Source: Sphingomonas sp. DG1-23 (lineage in GTDB: Bacteria; Pseudomonadota; Alphaproteobacteria; Sphingomonadales; Sphingomonadaceae). From it: DNA of 64,000 nt. The stretch spans positions 1-64,000 of the forward strand of contig NZ_JAVAMA010000002.1 in the NCBI RefSeq assembly GCF_030730875.1. Reading direction: 5' to 3'. The notes beneath the pieces were generated by a model. That model was not told the origin of the DNA and searched no databases. It saw only the letters and a list, made by a program, of their open reading frames with translations. This document shows positions 1-7,055 of the stretch, one piece after another; within the stretch, counting starts at the first letter, position 1; the number at the start of each line of letters is the position of its first letter. The translations under genes were made by a program, and so were the position numbers.

Positions 1-351
1 CTCGATCGAGACGCCGACTTCGTCGACCGGCAGGTCGGTCTCGTCGCGGCGGCGGCTGCCTTCGAGATTGAAGGCAGGGCCGATCGCGAAGCTGCCCGTC
101 CGGATCAGCGGCACGCCGGGGCTCTCATCGGCGGATTCGAACTGGAACGGCCGGTCGCCGCGGGTCACCGAAATGTCCCAGAAGGGCGCGACGAGCACCT
201 TGTCCGCACCCGGATAGCTGGGGAGCACTTGCGGGCCGAGCGCGACGCGGAAGCGGCGGGGCTCTTTGGGCGCGTCATCCTCCTGCGCGGCGGCGCCGGT
301 CGCAAGGAGGAGTGCGGGAAGGGCGGCGGCGGTCAGGATGGCTTTGATCAT
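1..351 (-). CDS. MipA/OmpV family outer membrane protein, N-terminal part
   Basis: The first 117 codons of a gene that runs off the left edge of the window. It opens with ATGATCAAAGCC and a clear Sec signal peptide whose core is ILTAAALPALLLATGAAA, cleaved before QEDDAPKE. The mature start (an RFRVALGPQVLPSYPGA-like stretch followed by a second strand containing PFWDISVTRGD) has the glycine- and aromatic-spaced beta-strand look of MipA/OmpV scaffolding porins of the outer membrane. The start lies 58 bases beyond the stop of the SPOR-domain gene upstream on the same strand, so co-transcription is possible. The family call is from short partial sequence and is probable rather than certain. Confidence 0.7.
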   Translation of the reverse strand, partial: MIKAILTAAALPALLLATGAAAQEDDAPKEPRRFRVALGPQVLPSYPGADKVLVAPFWDISVTRGDRPFQFESADESPGVPLIRTGSFAIGPAFNLEGSRRRDETDLPVDEVGVSIE

Positions 352-408
352 GAGGCGCGAAACGCGCCCTGCAGATATTTGTTGCATCTGCGAAGCGATT
401 TGTCGTGC

Positions 409-1374
409 CTAGCGTGCGACGGGCACGCAGGGTTTGACGCTGCCGCAGGCCGCTGCCGCTGCGGCACGCGAGGCATAGGGGCCGACCAGCAATCTGGTCA
501 GCGCGCCGGCCTTGACGAAATAAGGCTGGCGGCCGGGGAAGCGTCCGCCGACCTGGCCCCACAGCTTGCGGGCATTGTTCGGATCGCCGAACGCGCCGAG
601 CTGGACGCGCCAGCCGCCGTCGCGAACCGGCGTCGCGGCCGCCGGCGCAGGTGCCGGCCGGGTCGGGGCAGGGCGCGGCGTCGGGCGGGTTGCGACAGGC
701 GGCGCGGGACGCGTGGTCACCGACGGGGCGGGGCGAACATTCTCCGCCACCTCGACCGGCGGCAGCGGCCGGCCGCCGTTGCGATAGTCTTCCTCATATT
801 TGCGCGAGAGGGCCAGGCCCTTCTGGCGATCGTCGAGCGGCATGAACTGATCCATCTGGGCGCGCGCCTTGACCGCGGGATCGAGCCCGGTCGAGGACGC
901 GCGGACCATGAGCGCGTAAGCGCGGACCCAGTCCTTCTGCACCCCGTCGGCGTTGAACAGCATGATGCCGAGAATATATTGCGCGCGGGCATCGTCGCGG
1001 CTGACCGCCCGCTGGAGCCAAGGCACCGCCTCGCTTTTCTTGCCGTTCTCGAACAGGGTCAGGCCGTAATAGCCCTCGGCCTGCTCATGGCCTTGCCGCG
1101 CCGCCTTGCCGTACCAGCTCTCGGCCTGTGCGGCGTCGGCGGAGACGCCGCGGCCGAGCTTATAGGCCTGGCCCATGTTGAACTGCGCATCGGCATTGCC
1201 GCGGTTCGCCTCGGGGCGCCATTTCTCGATCGCGATGCGATAGTCGCCGCGGTCATAGGCGTCGACACCGGCTCTGACCGGATCCTCCTGCACGGCAGGG
1301 GCCGGGTTTCGCTGGGCAGAAGCGGGCGCCACGAGCAGCGCACCCGCCAGGCTGGCCATCCAGAAGGACTTCAT
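409..1374 (-). CDS. Secreted Sel1-repeat / SPOR-domain protein
   Basis: 321 codons. I chose the ATG of MKSFWMASLAGALLV because it begins a good signal peptide (cleavage after APASA) and has a GGAG 11 bases upstream; a longer in-frame ATG at 1416 lacks both. Residues about 45-190 contain Sel1/TPR-type helices (for example NMGQAYKLGRGVSADAAQAESWYGKA, given here only as family landmark by position 70-95). A proline-rich linker follows, and the C-terminus (from GWRVQLGAFGDPNNA) is a SPOR domain, which in known proteins binds septal peptidoglycan lacking stem peptides. Likely periplasmic and division-associated. It is divergent from parA, and a second SPOR protein lies at the far end of that cluster. 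Confidence 0.85.
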   Translation of the reverse strand: MKSFWMASLAGALLVAPASAQRNPAPAVQEDPVRAGVDAYDRGDYRIAIEKWRPEANRGNADAQFNMGQAYKLGRGVSADAAQAESWYGKAARQGHEQAEGYYGLTLFENGKKSEAVPWLQRAVSRDDARAQYILGIMLFNADGVQKDWVRAYALMVRASSTGLDPAVKARAQMDQFMPLDDRQKGLALSRKYEEDYRNGGRPLPPVEVAENVRPAPSVTTRPAPPVATRPTPRPAPTRPAPAPAAATPVRDGGWRVQLGAFGDPNNARKLWGQVGGRFPGRQPYFVKAGALTRLLVGPYASRAAAAAACGSVKPCVPVAR

Positions 1375-1484
1375 TCCAAACACGCTCCATCGCCCCCGCG
1401 ACACCGGAAGTGCCACTTAATCCTTAAGAGGCAAACATATCCTTACTTTTCCGGAAACCAAAGTCCGTCCCGCGGCGAAACGCG

Positions 1485-1499
1485 TTAACCGGTTCTTAT
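1485..1499. promoter_or_regulatory. CtrA-like box (TTAA-N7-TTAT) upstream of parA
   Basis: TTAACCGGTTCTTAT matches the alphaproteobacterial CtrA consensus TTAA-N7-TTAA at seven of eight defined bases. It sits about 53-67 bases before the parA start and between divergent cell-envelope/division-type genes. The central AACCGGTT is also a perfect 8-bp palindrome. The assignment is inference from the pattern; a match this short occurs by chance. Confidence 0.35.
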
Positions 1500-1551
1500 C
1501 TACCCCCATGGCATCAGGCAGCCTGCACTTATCGAGTTTCCGAGGGGGTTC

Positions 1552-2268
1552 ATGCGCGTTCTAGCGATGGCATCGCAGAAGGGTGGGTCTGGCAAGACCA
1601 CGCTGTCCGGTCACCTTGCGGTGCAGGCGCAGCTGGCCGGCCATGGGCCCGTCGTTCTCATCGATATCGATCCTCAGGGTTCGCTCTCCGACTGGTGGAA
1701 CGAGCGCGACACCGAATATCCGGCGTTCGCCCAGACCACGGTCGCGCGGCTCCAGGCCGATCTCGAGGTTTTGCGCCAGCAGGGCTTCCGCCTCGCCGTG
1801 ATCGATACGCCGCCCGCCATCACCATGGCGATCCAGAGCGTGATCCAGGTCGCCGAACTGATCGTCATCCCGACGCGCCCCAGTCCGCACGATCTGCGCG
1901 CCGTCGGCGCCACGGTCGATCTGTGCGAGCGCGCCGGCAAGCCGCTGATCTTCGTGGTCAACGCCGCGACGCCCAAGGCGCGGATCACGTCCGAAGCCGC
2001 GGTCGCGCTGTCGCAGCACGGCACCGTCGCGCCGATCACGCTCCACCACCGCACCGATTTCGCGGCGTCGATGATCGACGGCCGCACCGTCATGGAAACC
2101 GATCCGCGCGGCAAGTCCGCCGGCGAGGTCGCCGGGCTCTGGGCCTATATCTATGACCGGCTCGAGAAGAATTTCCGCCGCACCGTGTTTGCGGCGCCGG
2201 CGGCGCAGGCGAGCCAGTTCGGCCAGACGCGACCCTCTGGCGGTTTCGGCCGCCGGGTCATGAGCTGA
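1552..2268 (+). CDS. ParA/MinD-family ATPase (orphan)
   Basis: 238 codons. The deviant Walker A motif KGGSGKTT lies at residues 10-17 with the signature lysine at 10; the A' region VLIDIDPQGS and Walker B VIDTPP follow, as in ParA/Soj/MinD ATPases that form nucleotide-dependent dimers on DNA or membrane. A GAGGGGG ribosome site precedes the ATG. There is no parB and no parS-like array next to it, so this is not the chromosome-partition operon; the gene 10 bases downstream encodes a ribbon-helix-helix protein and the next a SPOR protein. The context suggests a positioning ATPase tied to cell division or envelope, which is inference. Confidence 0.9.
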   Translation: MRVLAMASQKGGSGKTTLSGHLAVQAQLAGHGPVVLIDIDPQGSLSDWWNERDTEYPAFAQTTVARLQADLEVLRQQGFRLAVIDTPPAITMAIQSVIQVAELIVIPTRPSPHDLRAVGATVDLCERAGKPLIFVVNAATPKARITSEAAVALSQHGTVAPITLHHRTDFAASMIDGRTVMETDPRGKSAGEVAGLWAYIYDRLEKNFRRTVFAAPAAQASQFGQTRPSGGFGRRVMS

Positions 2269-2278
2269 GGGGGCGGCG

Positions 2279-2878
2279 ATGATCGGCACCTCCAAACCGC
2301 TCGCTTCGCTCTCTTCCAGCCTCCTCGCCCGCAAGGGCCAGGCGCGTCCGGCGATGCGCCCGCAGGGCTTCCTGCAGATGAGCGCCGGGCAGCAGGAAGA
2401 TCTCGGCTGGAACGACATGGGCGAGGAATTCCGCCCCGCGCCGGTCGCGGCGCCCTATGTCGCGCCGGTCGACCATAGCTACGAAGCGCCGAAGCCCGAA
2501 GTGCTGCGTCAGATCGAGGCGCTCGACGAGCAACTCGCCGCGCCGGTGCCCGCGTGCGTCGAGACCGAGGCGCCCGCGCCCGAAGCGCCGCTGGTGCTCG
2601 CGCGGCCGATGAAGCGCGAGCCGGTGCTCAAGCATGCGCCCGCGGTTTCGCAGGGCACGCTGGCCCGCGTCGCGCGCGAGGTTTCCGCCAAAAAGGCCAA
2701 GGCGGCGTTCACGCTGCGCCTCGACCATGCCCGCCACCTGCGGCTGCGCCTCGCATCCGCCGTCACCGGCCGCTCGGCCCAGCACCTCGTAACCGAAGCG
2801 CTCGACCAGTTCCTCGAATCGCTCGAGGGCATCGACACGCTCGCCAGCCAGATCGACCCCGCGACGCTCCGGGGCTGA
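2279..2878 (+). CDS. Ribbon-helix-helix protein, partner of the orphan ParA
   Basis: 199 codons, starting 10 bases after parA with a GAGGGGGCGG ribosome site. The first about 140 residues are low-complexity, rich in Ala/Pro/Glu, and probably disordered. Residues about 145-182 (containing AFTLRLDHARHLRLRLAS and AQHLVTEALDQFLES) fit a ribbon-helix-helix fold of the CopG/ParG type: a short beta strand with alternating polar residues followed by two amphipathic helices. RHH proteins act as DNA-binding partners of ParA ATPases in some plasmid systems, so this protein may replace ParB here. Function is inferred from the fold and from the gene order. Confidence 0.75.
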   Translation: MIGTSKPLASLSSSLLARKGQARPAMRPQGFLQMSAGQQEDLGWNDMGEEFRPAPVAAPYVAPVDHSYEAPKPEVLRQIEALDEQLAAPVPACVETEAPAPEAPLVLARPMKREPVLKHAPAVSQGTLARVAREVSAKKAKAAFTLRLDHARHLRLRLASAVTGRSAQHLVTEALDQFLESLEGIDTLASQIDPATLRG

Positions 2879-2889
2879 AGGACATGACC

Positions 2890-4248
2890 ATGACCAGCCG
2901 CAAGATGATCAAGTTCGGCCTCTCGGCACTCGTGCTGGGGGGCGTCGCCATGACCGGCGTCGCGACGCAGGGCTTCACCAGCACTGCTTTTGCAAGCGCG
3001 GGCGCCAGCGCCAAGAAGGCGGCAGCCGAGGCAAAGGATGCGCGCAAGGCGATCGCCAAGCGCAAGGGCGACCAGGCGGTGCAGCACGCCGAAGCGGCGG
3101 TGGCCAATGATCCCGCCAATGCCGAGTATCGCGCATTGCTCGGCCAGGCCTATCTGCTCGCCGGCCGCTTTACCTCGGCCGGCCAGGCACTGAACGACGC
3201 GCTGACGCTCAGCCCGCAGGACGGACGCGTCGCGCTCAATCTGGCGCTCGCCAAGGTCGCGCAGGGCGACTGGGCCGGCGCGCGCGCGACGCTGCAGGCG
3301 AATGCCGAAATCATCCCCGCGGGTGACCGCGGCCTCGCCTTCGCGCTCGCCGGCGATCCGGTGACGGCGATCGAGATCCTCGGTCCCGCCGCGCGCGATG
3401 CGACGGCGACCGCCAAGACCCGCCAGAATCTGGCGCTCAGTCTCGCGCTCGCCGGCCGCTGGGCCGAAGCGGGCAAGGTCGCGGCGATGGACGTCTCGCC
3501 GGATCAGCTCCAGGCGCGAATGGTCGAATGGGCGCAGTTCGCACGCCCGGCCAATGCCTATGATCAGGTCGCATCGCTGCTCGGCGTGCGCGCAGTCGAG
3601 GATGGCGGCCAGCCGGTCGCGCTCGCGCTGACGCAGCAGCCGGGTGTCGCAGTGGCGGCAGCCGCCCCGGCCGCCGATCCGGTGGACAGCTATATGCCCG
3701 GCGTGCCGCAGGGCGCGGAGCAGGTTGCCGCCGTAGAGGCCGCTGCCGCGCCGCAGGTCGAAGCGCAGCCGGAACAGCAGCAGGTGGCGGGCACCGGTCC
3801 GCAAATCGTGTTCGGCCCGCGCGCCGAAGTGGTCCAGCAGGTTCCGGTGGCGCAGGCGGCGCCGGCGCGCGTCGCGCCCAAGGCGCCCGTCCGCGTCGCC
3901 AAGGCAGCCGCAGTCGAGGCCCCGGCGGTCACGGCGAAGGCAAAGCCCGGCGCCTATTATGTCCAGCTCGGCGCCTATGAGAGCGCAGCGGTGGCGCGCG
4001 ACGCATGGGCGCGGCACACCCGCCGGGTTCCTTCGCTGCGCGCCGAGACTCCGCAGGGCGTCAAATTCTCGACCGCGGCGGGCAATTTCTATCGCCTGTC
4101 GGTCGGCGGCTTCGCGCGCACCGATGCGGCAAATCTCTGCCAGCAGGTTCGCGCCAGCGGCAGCCCGTGCTTCGTGCGTGCGGCCGCGGGCGACAGCGTC
4201 GCTGCATGGGTCAAGGGCGGCGGTCGTACGCAGGTCGCCGCGCGCTGA
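2890..4248 (+). CDS. TPR / SPOR-domain protein
   Basis: 452 codons from MTSRKMIKF; an ATG two codons upstream (2884) is possible, but GAAGGA at 2877-2882 is spaced 7 bases from 2890 and only 1 from 2884. An N-terminal signal/anchor (KFGLSALVLGGVAMTGVAT) is followed by TPR-like helices (residues about 40-160), an Ala/Pro/Gln-rich linker, and a C-terminal SPOR domain starting at GAYYVQLGAYES with the typical aromatic-hydrophobic strands and two cysteines (LCQQ, PCFV). Probably periplasmic, binding septal peptidoglycan. It lies 11 bases after the RHH gene, so the three genes look like one operon ending at the hairpin at 4272. Confidence 0.85.
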   Translation: MTSRKMIKFGLSALVLGGVAMTGVATQGFTSTAFASAGASAKKAAAEAKDARKAIAKRKGDQAVQHAEAAVANDPANAEYRALLGQAYLLAGRFTSAGQALNDALTLSPQDGRVALNLALAKVAQGDWAGARATLQANAEIIPAGDRGLAFALAGDPVTAIEILGPAARDATATAKTRQNLALSLALAGRWAEAGKVAAMDVSPDQLQARMVEWAQFARPANAYDQVASLLGVRAVEDGGQPVALALTQQPGVAVAAAAPAADPVDSYMPGVPQGAEQVAAVEAAAAPQVEAQPEQQQVAGTGPQIVFGPRAEVVQQVPVAQAAPARVAPKAPVRVAKAAAVEAPAVTAKAKPGAYYVQLGAYESAAVARDAWARHTRRVPSLRAETPQGVKFSTAAGNFYRLSVGGFARTDAANLCQQVRASGSPCFVRAAAGDSVAAWVKGGGRTQVAAR

Positions 4249-4271
4249 ATTTCTTACAGTTCGTCACGACG

Positions 4272-4300
4272 AAGGCCGGGGCCAACGCTCCGGCCTTTTT
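4272..4300 (+). terminator. Rho-independent terminator after the ParA/RHH/SPOR genes
   Basis: AAGGCCGG (4272-4279) pairs with CCGGCCTT (4290-4297), with a further G-C pair inside, and is followed by a run of T. It fits the end of the three-gene operon. Confidence 0.8.
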
Positions 4301-4380
4301 CGTTGGGCCATTCGCCTGTAATTTGACGTTCAGCTTATCGGCGTTAATCTGGATTCTCGACATCCAGGGGAGTAGCTGCC

Positions 4381-4671
4381 GTGCTTCGTCTGACGCTTGC
4401 CACCTTCGTCGCCGTCGCGCTTCCTGCCGTGGCGAATGCCCAAAGCGCCCTTTCCGAAGCCGACCAGCAGCGCGTCGTCTGCGTTCCGAAGCGCGATGCT
4501 GCCGGGAAGAAGATCGAGGGCGAAATCTGCCAGACAGGGCGCGACTGGCAGCGCTGGATCGCCAAGGCGCCGATTCCCGCGAAATACCGGACGACCAGCC
4601 AGCAGTCGACGAGCCGCATCGCTGCCGGGCATCTGGCCTATCCGCATTATTTCAAGGCCAGCCCCTATTGA
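4381..4671 (+). CDS. Small secreted hypothetical protein
   Basis: 96 codons with a GTG start preceded by GGGGAG at 8 bases. The N-terminus LRLTLATFVAVALPAVANA is a plain signal peptide; the mature part is about 77 residues with two cysteines (VVCVPKR and EICQTG) that could form one disulfide. I recognise no family. It follows the terminator at 4272 and converges with pyrC, so it is a single-gene unit. Confidence 0.75.
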   Translation: MLRLTLATFVAVALPAVANAQSALSEADQQRVVCVPKRDAAGKKIEGEICQTGRDWQRWIAKAPIPAKYRTTSQQSTSRIAAGHLAYPHYFKASPY

Positions 4672-4695
4672 TCCGGGCCTGAAGCGGCTCCTGCA

Positions 4696-5916
4696 TTAGT
4701 CTACCGGCGATCCGCCCTTGTAGAGGCGAAGAACCTTGCCCTGCACCGGCAGCCGATCGAACGGGGTGTTGCCGGCGCGGGCGACCATGTTTTCGGCCTC
4801 GATCTGCCACGGCGCGCCGGCATCGAGCACGACCAGATCGGCGGGGCTGCCCGCCGCCAGCGTTCCGGTCTTGAGCCCCAATATCTTCGCCGGATTGGCT
4901 GCGAGCAGGGCGAAGAGCCGCTCGATCGGGATCAGCCCGTCGCGCACCAGCCCCAGCGACAATGCGAGCAACGTCTCGGCGCCCGACATGCCGGGTTCGG
5001 CATCGGTGAACGGCAGGCGCTTGGCCTCGGGGCCGCGCGGATCATGGCCCGAGGCGATCACGTCGATCGTGCCGTCCTTCACCGCCGCGAGCGCCGCCTG
5101 ACGATCGCTCTCGTCGCGCAGCGGCGGCGAGAGGCGCGCGAAGGTGCGGAAATCGCTGATCGCGATGTCCGACAGCAAGAGGTGCGCCGGAGTGATGCCG
5201 CAGGTGACGCCGACGCCGCGGCGCTTGGCGGCACGGACCAGGTCGAAGGCGGCGGCGGTGGTGACCTGACGGAAATGGACCCGCGCGCCGGTCTCCTCGG
5301 CGAGGATCAGGTCGCGCGCGACCGCGAGGGCTTCGGCGATTGCAGGGGCGGCGGGGAGGCCGTGGCGGGTGGCGGTCTCGCCTTCGGTGGCGACGGTGCC
5401 CTGGGCCAATCCGCCATCTTCGGCATGCACGACGACGACGAGGCCGCAATCGCGCGCGTACGCGAGCAATTTGCGCATCGTCCCCGACGAGGCGAGCCAG
5501 CCGCGCCCGGTGGCGACGGCGCGTGCGCCCGCAGAGGCATTGATCGCCATCTCGCCGAGATCCTGCCCTTCGAGGCCGCGGGTCGCGGCGGCGAGCGGGT
5601 GGACCCAGAGCGCCGGCTTGCCCGACAATGCGGCGCGGCGGATGATGCCGGGATCGTCGAGCACCGGCGACTGATCGGGCATCAGTCCGACCCGGGCGAT
5701 GCCGCCGGCACGGCACGCGGCCTTGTCGACCGCGAACACGCCGAGATCGATCAGCGCGGGGGCGAGGGTCTTGCCGGCGAGGTCGATACGCTGGGCGTCG
5801 GCGGGAATCTCGAAGTCGCCGATCGCGGCGATGATTTCGCCGTTGACCAGCAGATTGCCGTTGGTGACACCGGCAATCGGGCAGACGAGCTGCGCGTTGA
5901 GGAAGGCGGTCTTCAT
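4696..5916 (-). CDS. pyrC: Dihydroorotase-like protein, catalytic motifs degenerate
   Basis: 406 codons, overlapping the pyrB stop by ATGA. The fold is that of the PyrC amidohydrolase family (strands and TVA/TEGET region, HAEDGG at about 165, and a C-terminal composite domain). The metal-binding HxH after the first strand is missing: residues 57-64 read DLGVFAVD where active enzymes have D-x-H-x-H. The late D-H pair is changed to SGHDPRG. This matches the inactive dihydroorotase (pDHO, PyrC') that forms a structural complex with aspartate transcarbamoylase in Pseudomonas-type bacteria. A catalytic dihydroorotase should therefore be encoded elsewhere in the genome. Confidence 0.9.
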   Translation of the reverse strand: MKTAFLNAQLVCPIAGVTNGNLLVNGEIIAAIGDFEIPADAQRIDLAGKTLAPALIDLGVFAVDKAACRAGGIARVGLMPDQSPVLDDPGIIRRAALSGKPALWVHPLAAATRGLEGQDLGEMAINASAGARAVATGRGWLASSGTMRKLLAYARDCGLVVVVHAEDGGLAQGTVATEGETATRHGLPAAPAIAEALAVARDLILAEETGARVHFRQVTTAAAFDLVRAAKRRGVGVTCGITPAHLLLSDIAISDFRTFARLSPPLRDESDRQAALAAVKDGTIDVIASGHDPRGPEAKRLPFTDAEPGMSGAETLLALSLGLVRDGLIPIERLFALLAANPAKILGLKTGTLAAGSPADLVVLDAGAPWQIEAENMVARAGNTPFDRLPVQGKVLRLYKGGSPVD

Positions 5917-6902
5917 GCCCAGCCCTCCACGCCGCGTTCGGCGCGGGTGAGCACGTCGAGGCAGGCCATGCGGACCGCGACTCCCATCTCGACCTGTTCG
6001 GTGATCGCGCTACGCGTGGGGTGATCGGCGACCGAGGATTCGATCTCGACGCCGCGATTCATCGGTCCCGGATGCATCACCAATGCATCGGGTTTCGCGC
6101 GGGAGAGCCGTTCGGGGGTGAGCCCATAGCGCATATGGAACTCGCGGGTGGAGGGAATGTAGCCGCCCGCCATCCGCTCGTTCTGGACGCGGAGCATCAT
6201 CACCACGTCGGCGCCGTCGAGCGCGGCGTCGAAATCGGTGAAGGGCTGGACGTACATCCGCTCGATCGCCGCGGGCATCAAGGTCGACGGCGCGACGACC
6301 CGGACTTCGGCCGCCAGTGCCGTCAGCGCCAGCATGTTCGAACGCGCCACCCGGCTGTGGAGGATATCGCCGCAGATCACCACGCGCTGGCCGGCGACGC
6401 TGCCGCGGCGGCGACGAATCGTCAGCGCGTCGAGCAAGGCCTGGGTCGGATGCTCGTGCCAGCCGTCGCCGGCGTTGAGCACCGGGCAATCGACTTTTTG
6501 CGCGATCAGATCGACCGCGCCCGAACTCATGTGGCGGATGACGATCACGTCGGCACGCATCGCGTTCAAGGTGACCGCAGTGTCGATCAGCGTCTCGCCT
6601 TTCTTCACCGAACTCTGCGCCGCGTGCATGTTGACCACGTCGGCGCCGAGCCGCTTTCCGGCGATCTCGAACGAGAGCAGGGTTCGCGTCGAATTCTCGA
6701 AGAATGCATTGATCTGGGTGAGGCCTTCGAGGCGCTTGTCGCTCTTGGCGCGGGTGCGGTTCGCCTCGACCCATTGCTCGGCCTCGTCGAGCAGGAAGAC
6801 GATCTCGTGCGGCTGGAGGCCGGCGATCCCGGTCAGGTGCCGGTGCGGGAAAGCGGCGCGGCCGGGAAGCTGCGCCGCGGGGCTGTGATCGGAAGCTTGC
6901 AT
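5913..6902 (-). CDS. pyrB: Aspartate carbamoyltransferase catalytic subunit
   Basis: 329 codons from [10 protein letters not shown]; the frame is open further upstream but that stretch is not conserved in style. It catalyses carbamoyl phosphate plus aspartate to N-carbamoyl aspartate in pyrimidine synthesis. Diagnostic motifs are in order: STRT (71-74), HMSSG (124-128), HPTQ (151-154), the SRVARSN loop, LRVQ, and HPGPMNRG near the end. No regulatory pyrI is present; the gene is instead translationally coupled to the dihydroorotase-like gene, as expected for class A ATCases built from PyrB and a pDHO. It is divergent from the M48 protease gene. Confidence 0.97.
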   Translation of the reverse strand: MQASDHSPAAQLPGRAAFPHRHLTGIAGLQPHEIVFLLDEAEQWVEANRTRAKSDKRLEGLTQINAFFENSTRTLLSFEIAGKRLGADVVNMHAAQSSVKKGETLIDTAVTLNAMRADVIVIRHMSSGAVDLIAQKVDCPVLNAGDGWHEHPTQALLDALTIRRRRGSVAGQRVVICGDILHSRVARSNMLALTALAAEVRVVAPSTLMPAAIERMYVQPFTDFDAALDGADVVMMLRVQNERMAGGYIPSTREFHMRYGLTPERLSRAKPDALVMHPGPMNRGVEIESSVADHPTRSAITEQVEMGVAVRMACLDVLTRAERGVEGWA

Positions 6903-7055
6903 TAAAGCTGCGGCGTAGCGACGCGCGGACGAGGGGGCAAGAGCGGGAACGCAAACGATCGACGCGGAAGTTTCACCACCGCAACGTCCGCGGTTGCCGA
7001 GACGCTTTTGCATCCGCTACGGCGCCGCGAGGCGGTGGCTGCAAAGGGGCAAATA

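Noticed and set aside
229..1488. 419-codon plus-strand ORF
   Set aside because: Antisense to the SPOR and MipA genes with Arg/Gly-rich random composition.
1552..2878. Plasmid-type partition operon
   Set aside because: No parS-like iterons, no replication gene, and the surroundings are chromosomal housekeeping genes.
2554..2889. Upstream extension of the TPR/SPOR gene
   Set aside because: It overlaps the RHH gene in another frame, and the signal/anchor begins at 2890.
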